DNA of 64,000 nucleotides from Centroberyx gerrardi (Eukaryota > Chordata > Actinopteri > Beryciformes > Berycidae): positions 18,316,260-18,380,259 of the forward strand of contig NC_136005.1 in the NCBI RefSeq assembly GCF_048128805.1, given 5' to 3'. The position numbers and the translations under genes are program-made. Position 1 is the first letter of the stretch; each line of letters begins with the position of its first letter. Of this stretch, positions 14,758-26,600 are shown piece by piece. The notes below the pieces were generated by a model, which did not search any database, was not told the DNA's origin, and worked only from the letters and a program-made list of their open reading frames with translations.

Positions 14758-15226
14758 TTAAAGTCGAGATGAAACGGCATTTCGAGAGTATCTAACTTCC
14801 GTATCGTGACGTATTTCCGAGTGAAACAGGAAAGACAGGCGGGACATAATGTTGGGAGGAATTTGATTTGAATGTTGAAAAGTGGGTGTGTCATAACACC
14901 CGAAGACACACCGAAGTACCATGCTGTTGCTAGCTAGCTAACTAATGAATCTTAGCCTCTTAGCTCTGTGCGCTAAAAGTTGAAGATTGATTGATGGGTG
15001 GATGTCATGATATTATTGGTTGAAATTAGTTACGGGCATGCTTACGTAAGCACACGGCATATTTTGTTTTACAGGAAGAAAACATGATTGAATTTTGATA
15101 TAAGAATACAATGAAATTGATTTTTGGTATTTTTTTTGGCATATATTGTTAAATAGGTGCACAGTATGACCGGGGATGTGATCTAAAAGGGTTAAAAAGG
15201 CATTTTTCATTTCATCTCGTCTTTAA
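14758..15226. mobile_element. Second TTAA-flanked MITE, about 460 bp
   Basis: TTAA at 14758-14761 and 15223-15226 flanks inverted ends AGTCGAGATGAAACGG and (other strand) AGACGAGATGAAATG. The interior is unrelated to the neighbouring foldback element. It starts only 21 bases after that element ends. Confidence 0.7.
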
Positions 15227-15743
15227 ACTCACTACAGTGAAACTTAAACTCACTACAGTAATACTGTAAGTGTGTACATTATATTCAATTAGTAATGTCT
15301 AGGAAAATGTCTGACATTGATACATTTTAAATCTTGTTTAAATATACCATGATTCCATAATTCATTGTACAGGTAAGTCAAGTTGTTTTTTGACTGACAT
15401 ATAGTGACTAGTGCAGTAGAATGCTATTCAGTGAACATGCTGTTGTGAAAGCAGCTGACATTTCTTTGTGCCCCGTGAAACCTAAGGCTGTTAACGCATA
15501 GACGATCTCAGTTTAAAACACTGGAGCTGTACAGAAGTGACAACGGGAATCCCTGTCACTCAAATAGATTCAAATTGTGAACCACAGAAAGATAGGATTG
15601 CATGTTTTCTTTCCATGTTTATGTACAGCCACACTTTGTTCTTATACTTCTGTTCGCACCTTTGCGGTGCCATTTGTCTTTGACCCAACACTGTCGTCGG
15701 TGTGTATTATTAAGTGGATTTGATGTAGTTGTTTATTTTTTTC

Positions 15744-15749
15744 AATAAA
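15744..15749 (+). terminator. bivm: Poly(A) signal of bivm
   Basis: AATAAA about 1.4 kb after the stop. The converging gene's AATAAA (minus strand) lies at 15907-15912. Confidence 0.65.
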
Positions 15750-15906
15750 TGAAGATTTTTATAAACTCCTGAATCGGCCATCATCTTTCTTAAAGAACAG
15801 TTGCCATAACTCTTTCAGTATTGCTTTTATTCAGACAGCAGAAATAGCATTATTATATATTATATAATTATACTACTTTATTATCTCCAGAGTTTGCAGT
15901 AGTGGG

Positions 15907-15912
15907 TTTATT
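15907..15912 (-). terminator. Poly(A) signal of the homocysteine methyltransferase gene
   Basis: TTTATT on the plus strand, i.e. AATAAA on the minus strand, about 40 bases after the stop at 15953-15955. A further copy near 15825 is an alternative. Confidence 0.5.
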
Positions 15913-15952
15913 TATACAGTGAATGGAGATCGTATTTTCATGCTCAGTCCAG

Positions 15953-18130
15953 TCACACCGCTGAGGCTTGAGGTGTGCGGCTTCCTTGTAGCTGTTGCTG
16001 TAACTCTGCTATGTGAGCAGGACCGATGCGACAGCAGCCCCCTAGTGGATGAAGAGAGACTCCATGGAGAAAATACAGAAACACAACAGGCAAAGTCGAG
16101 TGAAAATGTTTCACCTTACCTATCATTGCTGCGCCTTGCTTCATCCATTCAACACTTAGTCCGGCTATTGATGTTTTCCCAGATGTTTGCCACCTTTGTG
16201 TGATAAAAACGAAAGAAATAGACATGCAGCAGTCAGATATACATCTCCACCAGGATTGACCTCATTTGTATTTCAGGTTCAACTTGTTTGTACGGCCGAT
16301 TTATCAATGTGATGGCCACAAATGCACCTTCCACCTATAAACTCTAAATAGCACAGGAACTTGAGTATGCATGAACTTCACCTCCTCACACTTCCCAAGT
16401 CCAGAACTAATAGTCATCTATCAAGACTTCTCTCTTTTTGCAATATGGTGCATTTGCACAAAATACTTAAGGTTGTATTCTGTATCTGCTGTGCCGCGTG
16501 CCTCTATCAGATGGTATATTACTGGTGTAGAGCTGGAATGTTTATTTTACCTCAATTTATAGAAATAATTATGTTGCTGTGAATTTCTACCAATATAGGT
16601 GATTTTATCAGACATTTTTTACATTTTAGGCATTTAGCTGGCGCTCTTCTCCATAGCAACTTACAGGGACAGATTGTCTTGCTGAAGAACACTTTAACAC
16701 GACACATGGCTGTTGGTGGAAACACATTAGCTGTTGCTGGGATATTGAAGCTGTGATCTTTTGGTTATGAAACTCTCAGACTCACCCAGTGCTGACGTCC
16801 CACCCTTCTCCACTGTTGGGGTAGACGACCCAGCGCAGGTCTGGACTCAGCACTAACTTGGCAGAGTCCAGCAGCGGTTTGACCAAGGCCGGTGCACAGC
16901 AGTTCACCCCCACAGCAACCAGCTGTTTGGATCTATTGGCAAGCTGGACTGCCTCAGTAAATGGGCTGCCATCAGATATACACTTCACATCCTGCAAATG
17001 TTCATCATATCAGTGTATGTCATCTATGTAATACACTGCACACTAACAATAGATCTACCCTAAGTTTACTGTCCATAAGCAATGGTTACCTTACAGGAGA
17101 AGGAGAGCCAGGCTTTAGAATTGGGGAATTCTCTGAGCAGCTCCAGGAGAGCCTCTGCCTCTTTGATACTTGGGATTGTCTCAAAAGCAATGAGATCAGC
17201 TCCTGCTGCAGCTAAGCAGCTGATCTGTGGCCGGTGCCATGCTTTAAGCTCCTTGGGACACACACAGACACCCTTGATTATGAATGAACTCTACATTAAT
17301 CTACCGGCTGGATATCAAACCAAACACCCAGAAATATTCACCATTGTCAACACCATAATCATAATTTAATAAACAGTTAAATAAGTCAACAATAAGCCTG
17401 ATGAGTAGGCCTACTAGAAATGCCATGTATTTATTTTCAATTCATGCACTTATTGTTTATATTACCAATACGTGCATTTGGCATATTGTGTTGGGGCGAA
17501 CTGAGAGCCACTCACCTCAACACTCATCTGCTCTGCGTAAGCCCCAGTATACTCAGAGCCATTATGCAGAAATGCCCCATAAGGTCCAACAGAGCCTGCA
17601 ACCACAGGGTCCTTTTGTCCTAGGTAGATAAAATGAAAAAGTTAATTAATAATAAAAAAAAAATCTCAATGAAATAACATGATAGTTCATAGAGACAGTG
17701 TCAGCTGTTTTCACAACTTATCACAATAAACATATATTATGCATACAGTGGATAGTTACCTATTGGATGTTCGTCAGAGACAAATCTTTTGACTGTCTCT
17801 TTAGCCAGATGAACTCCAGACATCAGCAGCTCACTGGCCAGTTCGGAGGTCATGTCCAGGTGATTGATGAATCCCTCAATGCTTGCCTGGTATGTGGCTG
17901 TTGTGATGACATCAGCACCGCTGAGGAGAAATCTATTGAAATATCACATGCTATTAATGGCGGTCATACTATTTTTTAAACAAATTTCTACCATCATTTG
18001 CAATTTCTTCATGTCCAGATTTGATTATTTTTTTGCATAGGCCTACCTGTAATGTGCATCTCTTATAGCCTGGGGATTAGTATGCAAAACCCTGGCGCTC
18101 CACAAAGGATCGCCCTAGGTGTGTGAGACA

Positions 18131-18162
<32 letters not shown>

Positions 18163-19129
18163 TTTTCACACATCACAAAATAAGTTTTGGGATGTCTTTA
18201 TCCATTTCATTTGTAACTTCCCAGTTGTAAAAAAAATATATATTAATATATCAGTTAAACTATCATGACCATAGTAATTGAGATCTAAATCTAAAGTCAG
18301 TTGAGTCAATATGATTCAATAGCTGTCAATTTCAACTTTATTTTCCATTATTCCATCCCACATTATTCACAGAAAAAGCATGAATTTAGCTGGTAAAATA
18401 TGATTAATAGGTGATGCCATCAAAGCATACTGAGCAGGTAAGAGTGATGAATGAAGCTCTCTGAAGCTTTGGCCCAGATTAAAAGGGAACCTGCCGAGCA
18501 GCCTATGACACAGAGGCTATCTGTGGCTCCACCTAGTGGACTTTATTATTGAGACAGGTGTTTAACCACATTAAACTCAGATGCCCATTTTAGTTTTTAG
18601 TTTTTATTCAGATGTCCATTTTATTTTAAAAGTTCTGAACGGAAGTGTCATTTTTATCCCGGCTCGCTTAACCCTGGTGTGGATGGTGTGGATAGTATAA
18701 TAACTGATCTAACCAAGCCCCTTCACCAGAGCATGACTTGAATGTGACATGGATACAACTCTGTAATAATGATGTTTTTATTCTCTTTTGTTGCCACATT
18801 CCTCAATCCCCATTTGAGCAAGGCTGACATGGTTGAGAAGATGTACAAATCACGGACTGACACCTGCCGCCACTGGTTCCATATTGTGAATTACTGGTCG
18901 TAAAGCTGTGAGCGGAATACAGCGTGTGAAATGAAATGAAAAGTAGACCATGGCATTGGAGACCTAAGTAGCTAAGCTAATGCACCGAAAAGGCAAAGAG
19001 ACAACTTTACTTCTTGATGCTTTACCATACCTGCAACTTGATACCTTGCTCTTCGAGTTCAGTTGCTAGTCCACCATCCAAGATTAAAGGACCATCATCT
19101 TTCTTGTAATTACACGCAGCGGAAGACAT
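15953..19129 (-). CDS. Homocysteine S-methyltransferase (MmuM/Hmt type)
   Basis: Eight coding exons on the minus strand: 19031-19129, 18047-18114, 17760-17932, 17516-17619, 17090-17251, 16786-16991, 16120-16193, 15953-16041. They give 324 residues, typical for this family. The start reads [20 protein letters not shown] with the family's [10 protein letters not shown] strand. [37 protein letters not shown] and YPNSGEGWD follow. The zinc-binding thiols are all there: Cys233 in GVNCCAP and Cys298/Cys299 in GGCCRIGP. Known for the family: transfer of a methyl group from S-methylmethionine or (S)-adenosylmethionine to homocysteine, making methionine; cytosolic. The intron before the last exon splits the first Gly codon of GGCC. 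Mammals use BHMT instead. The zebrafish-type orthologues have clone-style names, so I give no symbol. The gene is divergent from nme7. Confidence 0.9.
16612..16773 (-). mobile_element. tRNA-derived SINE remnant (reverse orientation)
   Basis: The plus strand shows the common teleost block catttagctggcgctcttc (about 16631-16649) plus the gcaacttacagg that follows, and ends with a gatcttttggttatga-type block that is the reverse complement of a tRNA-like head. It lies just downstream of methyltransferase exon 16786-16991 in the intron. Confidence 0.5.
18127..18162. repeat. (CA)n microsatellite
   Basis: Near-perfect CA repeat with a few interruptions, within the first intron of the methyltransferase gene, close to the acceptor of its second exon. 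Confidence 0.9.
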
Positions 19130-19374
19130 TGAGAAACACTTGGATCAAAAGGCACTCGAGTTATCTCTAACACTGCTAACCGCATTAAACAAATATATTC
19201 GCACAGATACAATAATCACACGAATCGCCAAATACAATCTGAAACATATGACTTTATTGACATTATTGTTCCGGGTAGCAAGTTAGGTTGATAGTTGCGT
19301 TTAAAACCCCTCGGAAATGTGATGATTGTGGATGATTCCGACCTTCATACCTTACCAAGATGTAGACCCCTGGC

Positions 19375-19388
19375 CCACTAGATGGCGC
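19375..19388 (+). promoter_or_regulatory. CTCF-like core motif
   Basis: CCACTAGATGGCGC fits the CTCF core consensus CCASYAGRKGGCRS at every position. It lies about 250 bases upstream of the methyltransferase start. Binding is inferred from sequence only. Confidence 0.6.
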
Positions 19389-19602
19389 AGAAGTGTACAA
19401 TGAATGTGTAAAAACGTAACTCGTGAATGACTCGGTAACTATTGATTTTCTTTTCTCTGAAGTGTAGAATATCCACTTGAATAAAAAGTCAGTCTACGCA
19501 ATTTGGCATTTCATGAGAAATAATCAGTTTCTGTAGCCCCTTTATGAATAGCCTATTAATATTTAATCATGTCTATTAATAGGTTATATTGCCCCTAACA
19601 GA

Positions 19603-20157
19603 TCATTCAAGTTTAGTCACTAGTAATGTTAACATTACCAACGTTTTTTCGTATGGTAGATTAGAGTGTTCGCTGTATATTTCATGTTCAATAAATGTTA
19701 CTTTTAAAAGCTTGTCTTTAAAATCTTGCTTTTGTTGCACGATAGGTAAAAGTTGGTTATGGGTGAACTTCCTATAATACAAACTTCGCATTTCTGTTTG
19801 CACTGTCTGTAATAACACAGGCAAGCTCGTTTTTAATACTTGCATTTGTTTAGTTTTAAGTGAAGCAGTTTTATCTAGCAAAGCAAACTTGTTGAAATCC
19901 TCCAGTACATTCTCTACAGCATGTTTGCATGTGTTTGAACATGTGTTGAACACGCGATTGAGGTATCTTAAATGTGAAATACTGTTTTGATAAATGTGAT
20001 ATATGAACGGTTTCTGTGATACAAGCGTTGCATTTTTACAACTTGTTGGACGGAATTTGCCGTTTCAAACTTCCCTTGAACGCAACTTGACTTTTCACTC
20101 CAGTTACTATGGAAACAAAGCAACGCCCGGGTAGCTAGCTGGCTAGCTACAAAATAG
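19603..20157 (-). other. Stop-free reading frame of about 184 codons, unidentified
   Basis: On the minus strand a frame stays open from just after a TAG near 20158 down to the TGA at 19603-19605. It has no ATG in its first 85 codons; the first in-frame ATG is in KTKQMQVLK. The middle looks protein-like (HAVENVLEDFNKF, LPVLLQTVQTEMRSLYYRKF, LPIVQQKQDFKDKLLK), with possible amphipathic helices and a possible donor after KLLK. It crosses the nme7 promoter. It could be a coding exon of an unrecognised gene, a decayed one, or chance. I do not recognise the family. Confidence 0.3.
20103..20116 (+). promoter_or_regulatory. nme7: RFX X-box in the nme7 promoter
   Basis: GTTACTATGGAAAC fits the X-box consensus RYYNYYATRRNRAC at all 14 positions, 87 bases upstream of the nme7 ATG. 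RFX factors drive ciliary genes through such boxes, and NME7 is a known ciliary and centrosomal protein, so motif and gene agree. Confidence 0.8.
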
Positions 20158-20620
20158 TAACGCTAGTCATCAAGTTATCTAGAGTCAGCCGATTTATCAT
20201 CAATGGTAAGTCAGACATTTTATCTCCAATATCAAACCATTACAATATAACGTTACAAGTAAGTTAGGAATTTTAGTAGAACTGCATTCAAACCAATTGA
20301 AACGTGCTGGAACAGCTATTTGTTTGCTAGCATAGCTAATGCTAGCTAAACTCTGCTAACTAACGTTACACTGTGTTGCTAACATTAACGCCAGAAAACT
20401 CAACATTTCTCATCAGTCTTAGCAACGTTAGGCTTAAGAGCGGTTATTACATTGGCTTCTTGACCAAGCCAAATTAAGTATGTTATCGCTAGCTTTACAG
20501 CTTTTGGCGCCCAACTAACTAGCTAACGTCCACTAGCTAAAGCTGTAGTACTAACGTTAGCTAAGTTATAGTGCCAAACTAACGTTAGTTGGTAGCCAGC
20601 AAAATACCAGCTAAATGAAT
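20120..20620. repeat. Cluster of AACGTTA / GCTAGC palindromic motifs
   Basis: Many copies of GCTAGC, TAGCTA and AACGTTAG-type words lie over about 500 bases spanning nme7 exon 1 and the start of intron 1 (for example gctagctggctagct at about 20132, actaacgttagctaa at about 20551). The same words occur near the bivm 5' end (about 11011-11030). It is low-complexity, with no fixed period. Confidence 0.6.
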
Positions 20621-23600
20621 AGTTTGCTGGCTTGCCATTGACATTAGGATAATGATATTTTGTTAGTGGTATCGGGGGAGTATGGTAAGCTGGGCCACTG
20701 ATACATTTTGAGTCTCTGTGGAAAGGGAACCCACCTGTCTCCACGTCAACCTTCTCCATTGTGTCAAACTTGTAGTTTGGAGTCATGTGTAGTAAACACC
20801 AATAGCTTGCATATATGTGCTGCCATGTCAAAACATTTGACCTGGCAAACAGGTGTCGGTACTTTCTCAACTTACTGTAGGGTGATATTACGTCAGGCCA
20901 ACATAATTTCAGGATTCTGTTTGCGTGTTTCTTTAAAACTACAGGCATTTTTTGTTTTAGATCGTGCAATAAATGTAATTCACACCTCATTTACTTAGCT
21001 ATCTGTCTAGATAGCTAAGGACGACAGCACCTCATAACACCTGATGGCCCCACAAACAGTGTGATGTATTTTCAGTTTAGTAAACATAATTTATTCCTGG
21101 AAAGACTGTTTTATGCATAAGCAGGGTGCCAAAGCTTGTTGACAGATGTTGAAAGGTACAGGGCACACACAAAGGACAGTGGGTTGACATAGTGAGAAAG
21201 GAGACTGTATTTCAACCAGAAGGCCCAGTTTCAAGCCCTTGTGATAACAAACATCTGCTCTGCTTAAGTGTCCTTGAGAAAGACACTGAATCCCCAGCAG
21301 CTCCAGAAAGATGTTTTGAATCAACGTGTGGTATCCGAAATGGCTTGTTATACTCCTGGACAGTGTTTTTGACAATGTTTCGATTTGTTTTTGATGGTTT
21401 TGATTTAAAAATACTTTCTGAATTGTACCTCTGTTTTATTATTATTATTGTTAAACTCATGGAGTGTAAACAAACCCCTATAAACTTAAATTTTTAGCGT
21501 ATTGAAAATACTATGCTCACCTTTGAATCTTCTCAAGTCTAAAGGCAAGGCCACTGACAGAAATGCTGACATTTTTGTTTTAATTAACCTTGATAATTAA
21601 GATCATTATTATCTGATATTTTCCTTTTTCTCATTGAGGGTGTAGGTTGGGGGATGTTGTTTTCATTTATTGTTTCATAATGTGGGTGTTGTGAATCCCT
21701 TTGAGACTGTAACTATGATTAAGGGCTATACAAATACACTTGACTTGATTATCTTGAAAATTGATTGTTGCAGTACCTAAGCCTCATGGTGTAAAGCTGC
21801 TTCATGCTTTATGGTTTTTCTCTAGCTCAGTATGGCTTATTCTGCCGTCCTTTGTTTTCCTAATTTGATCTGTGCCTTGACGTTATCAATGTTTCTGTCA
21901 GGAGGATCGCTATGCCTTTCTTGCTGAGTGGTATGACCCCACTGCAGCTCTCTTGCGGCGCTACCAACTGTTCTTCTACCCCAAAGATGGCTCAGTGGAA
22001 ATGGTAGGCTAAGCATTTACTACTATGATCACAAGTGCTATAATAAGTGCATTTGGAAAAACAGGACCATTTTACCTGCTCTGTGTAGCACATGTAATCA
22101 GATATTTCTCATAAAATTCAAGAACTGCTTAAGTCTACAACTAGCTAATTTCGATCAACTACAAATGTGTTTTTTATTTGCAGTTTGATGTTAAAAACCA
22201 GCGAATCTTTCTGAGAAGGACCAAATACGATGACCTTCATCAGGAGGATCTGTTTGTTGGGAACCGAGTGAATGTGTTCTCTCGCCAGCTCAATCTGATT
22301 GGCTATGGAGATCAGTATACAGCAAACAAACTTGGCAGCAAAAAAGAAAGGTATGATTCTGTAGGTGGTGCGATAAGGCCACATAATCCTCTCCAGTTAC
22401 ATGCCTTACAGACTTACTGTAACTTATCCCTGTTACAGTGGCACATATAATCTTCTTTCCAACATTATGTTGAGATGATACTAATCATCATTTTTTGTGC
22501 AGAATTAGGCTACTTGCAGGAAAAATACACTCCTAGCTTGAGCTCAGTCCTCAGTATGGTAAAGGAAAATACTAGTGTTCCCATTTTGCTTCATTTCCTT
22601 TTCTGCTCTTCTTTGCTACATCATCAACATCCTGTTGCATGGATTTGTTGTTATAATTTGAGGCAAGGTCCTTCATAATTCATATATTTTGTCAAAGCAC
22701 CAATGATTGCAGGCTTGTCGAGCAGTGTCCGCTATTACTCAGTGACCAATTACAACGCAAGCTATATTTTTCCTGCTGCATGCTTTGATTTCAGTCCTAC
22801 TTGTCGAGTAGCTTGACGGTGCCATTTATTGCCTGAAAAGGAAAAGCAAGTAATTTTCCTTCAGAAAGGTTAGATGAGCATGTCTGTTAGTGGGATATTT
22901 TCTAGTTTCAAACTGAATGATTCCCCATGAGTAGGAGAGTAATGCAACTTTGAATTACATATCTAACAACACAGCAGTGTATTTGATAGAGATTGGCAAA
23001 AACTCAATAACCTACATGTTGTTCCCCATGCTATATATCCATTCGACTGCAAGGTGGCGAAGAGTCATCTGTGTTTATGGCTGTGCTGTCTGATCTCGAT
23101 GAGTCGCCTACTGTTGCCTCTCCAGGCTTCTGTGATGAATACCAAGCACTTCTGTAGCCTGCTGAATGACCGTCGTACTCCATTCTCACCTCATCTATTT
23201 TCTCTGTCTTTCTGTCTTCCTTTTTGTGCCTTCTTTTCCTCTCTCCCTTTTTTCCAGAACACTCGCTATGATAAAGCCAGATGCAGTTACCAATATCGGA
23301 GATGTCCTTGAATTGATAAACACTGCCAACCTGATTGTGACCAAAGCCAAAATGACAAAGCTTACATGGTAAGGTCAAAGCCTCACTGGTGAGAGTGTGG
23401 TGGGAGCACATTGCCAACTGTATTTTGCTGCTATTATAATATTAAAAGTCATACTATGATAATGTTTCACACAGAATCTTGTTAAAGAGAGAAACATAGA
23501 CTATTTGGTGCCAACAGCCTCACATTTTCAGTGGCATGGCTCTGCTTTCTCACACATGTCAGGAACATATGGCATGCCAATGGGCAGAGGGGATTGGCAT

Positions 23601-26600
23601 TTTCCTAACTACCTGCAGTTCGTTCAGGCAAAAGGGCCAACGGTAGTACTGAAAGCATTTTGTAATGATATTGTATCATTACTATTACTAATTATTTGCT
23701 ACATTATATCATATTCATGATATGATCATATTATCAAACCAAATTCTCAGATACAGCAAGTGTCAATTATCAATCCATTTATGAATTGCTATGTAATGAC
23801 AAACACATCTACTCAGTCATCCAACTATACTGATTGCTCTAACTGTTTTCTCTTTTCTACTGGCTGACAGATAGTTTAACCTAGTTTTTAGCTGACTAAT
23901 TAGTCTCACTCTGAATTTATATATATATATATATACCTTTCCCAGTGGGACGGTAAATGTACATCTTTTGAATGGCAAATCTGGTAACTCAGAAGTTCTT
24001 GCGGTTAATGTGAGTTGAAAATACTGGACACAGTAATGAGAGTTTCGTTAGCTCAGTTGCTGTGGAGGTCAGAACCCCCAAGGGATCAAGAAATTATTTT
24101 GGGTGTCTTAGGAAGCGATCAAGTGTGACAAAATGCATTTGTAGAGATGCAAGGGCAATGGCATAACTGGGATAAGGAGATATGTTAAAGGTGTTGGGTA
24201 TTCTCCATTTTTGTTGTTCATTAACTTATAATGACGAAGGCACTTGACTTGAGAACAAAGTAACAGAATGCTAGCCCATGTGCTATCCAGCCTGTCAAAT
24301 AGGAGTGAAGGGACACATTAAAGGACAGCACCAGTATAAATTTTCTCTTGGCTCATTACCAAAATCATTTGGCATCAGTAAAAACTCAGACAACCTCTGT
24401 CTCCCATATGTATTGCTAGTCATATTTTACAGAGGCTATAAGCTTCCATTCTATTCTTAACGGCATCAAAAATGACTTCCAGAGACACACAGCTTAGAGA
24501 GGCATCATTCATCATTGTGAGTTCAGTTGACAGAAGTGTTGAGCCTTGGAAAAGTTCTTAGTTCTGCAGTTTGAAAGTGCATATAAGGGACAGGCTTATG
24601 TAACAATATGACCTTGAATTACTACAGGTTTGTAGCCAACTATTATATAAAAAATATTTGAAAGCACAATATTATATAAGACAATATTTTCAGCTCAGAA
24701 CCATTTCTTCTCTTCCTAACGAATGAAGAAGCTAACAAAAAAAATCAAGATTAATCACATATAAAAATCTAAACTGATCTGGAATGCAAATTTTGTGAGT
24801 ATACACCAAAAAGAACCAATTTCACACAACTGCCCTAATACTTTTGCCGCTGACTGTTGGCAGAAATGACAGGAAAGTAATTGACTTTTGTAAATCCCTT
24901 TGTCAGTACTCGGGTTATTCCAAAGAGTTAGCATTGAATACCTGAGATAATTTGGCCACTCATTAACATGTTTATGGTTTCCTTACAGGAGCCAAGCAGC
25001 AGACTTATACATGGAACATCAGTCAAAGCCGTTCTTCAAGTAAGTGCCTGTGTAAATGATTTGCCAGTTTTGAGTTGGTGTGAGCAAGCAGGGGAGGTTT
25101 CTGATGGCCAGCCATTATCATTAGCATAACATGTGACATTGATCCGAATGACATTGCAGTGACATTTGGACAGATATGATATAGCTTGCCAACTAGTGTT
25201 GGCAGGTAAGTATTACATTAGAATTAAAATGTTATTCAGGAGTTGATCAATTTTGCAGTAACCTGGTACAGTTTGTGTCCTCGGGGCCTGTGGTTGCCAT
25301 GGAGCTGATGGGTGATGAGGCCATATCTATCTGGAGGAGGCTTCTGGGACCTACAGACTCTGCTGTGGCACGGAGGGAGGCACAGCAGAGTGTCCGTGCC
25401 CAGTTTGGAACAGATGGCATCAAAAACGTTGGGCACGGGCCTGACTCAGTCGCTGCAGCAGCGAGAGTAAGGATGTTATGTGCCTTTCCACTCCATATTT
25501 CCAGTAATAACTGTGTACTATATGTAAGTGCTTGTTTTTTTTTTGTTTTTTTGTTTGTTTTGTTTTTAGGAACTTGAATTTTTCTTTCCATCCACAATGG
25601 GTCATGGTCCCTCAAACACAGCCAACTATACAGACTGCACATGCTGCATCATCAAACCTCATGCCGTATCAGAAGGTAAGAAACCTATAGCCTATATATG
25701 TATATATGTCCCTACTACAATACACTGAATTATGGCTATTTCCATTTCACTACAAACCCAAAACTATGGTTTGTTTAATCCGGACCAAAGCCTCACCATT
25801 ATATGCATACAAGTCTCACGTCCAGGTAGTTGTTGTAGGAGGATCGCCACCAAACCGTTGCTCTTGTATAACTCTTGCACCCCTTCCACTTATGGCTGTT
25901 AATGCATTTGCGTCACACAAAGCCACTGCATGGTAACCAACCTTGCCTTTGGATTTTTCCAAATCCTACCCTGATCCCTGCTCATGGAGCATGCCGCTGG
26001 AGCTCTGACCTGTGAAATGTGAAGTTCTCTGGACAGAGCTGGAGTACACACACAGCAAGCTGCTGACTGAGGGACCTGGAGTGGTTGTTCCAGGAGATAT
26101 AAGCCCAAACTCGGTTCATTACACTGGCCAAGCTCACTGAGCTGTTTGATGAGATTGGGGGTAGATGGTGTCCTTAGATATATATTAATTTGATCGGGTA
26201 TTTTTTGTAGATTTGATCTCTAGTGCTTCTCTTCACTGTAGGTTTGTGTGGTATCTCATTTACACTCTGTTTATTTTTGGTCTCCAATGGATGTGTCTGT
26301 TATCCATGCTCTCTCTTTCTTTCTCTCTCTTTCAAGAACACACATCTCCATCACATCATGTGACTTTCTCACTTTCTCATAGCAGACAACTAGCTGCAGA
26401 GATGAACTTGAGAACATTTGGAGCTGAGATGACATTTTGATTAGGAAATATGTAGCCTGGTGCGCAATGTGCATTCAACAAGAGCAGCAGTAAGGAAGTA
26501 ATTAAAAGGTCTAAGCGGCATTAATTCCGTTAATGGTAGTCGTGAGTTTTAGGGTTCTTAATATTGTCCAATTGTTTCAAGGTTATGTAATCCCCAGTGT

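Larger units (their letters stand above)
14334..15765 (+). other. bivm: bivm 3'UTR with two TTAA MITEs
   Basis: Runs from the stop codon to AATAAA at 15744-15749, about 1.4 kb. More than half of it is made of the two MITEs listed separately. The remainder is AT-rich and contains a short direct repeat (ttaaactcactacagt) at about 15223-15260. Confidence 0.65.
19130..20202. promoter_or_regulatory. Divergent intergenic region, methyltransferase (-) / nme7 (+)
   Basis: About 1.07 kb separates the two start codons. It contains a consensus CTCF core (19375-19388), an unexplained stop-free frame on the minus strand (19603 to about 20157) and an RFX X-box (20103-20116). No TATA box is obvious. Confidence 0.6.

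Noticed and set aside
20523..20990. 155-codon minus-strand frame
   Set aside because: Within nme7 intron 1 across the AACGTTA word cluster; the track reads through low-complexity words and I see no domain.
24045..24130. Possible tRNA-headed SINE (ttagctcagttgc)
   Set aside because: Only the A box is convincing; mentioned in the intron entry but not called separately.
25247..25642. 131-codon minus-strand frame
   Set aside because: It is the antisense shadow of two nme7 exons.
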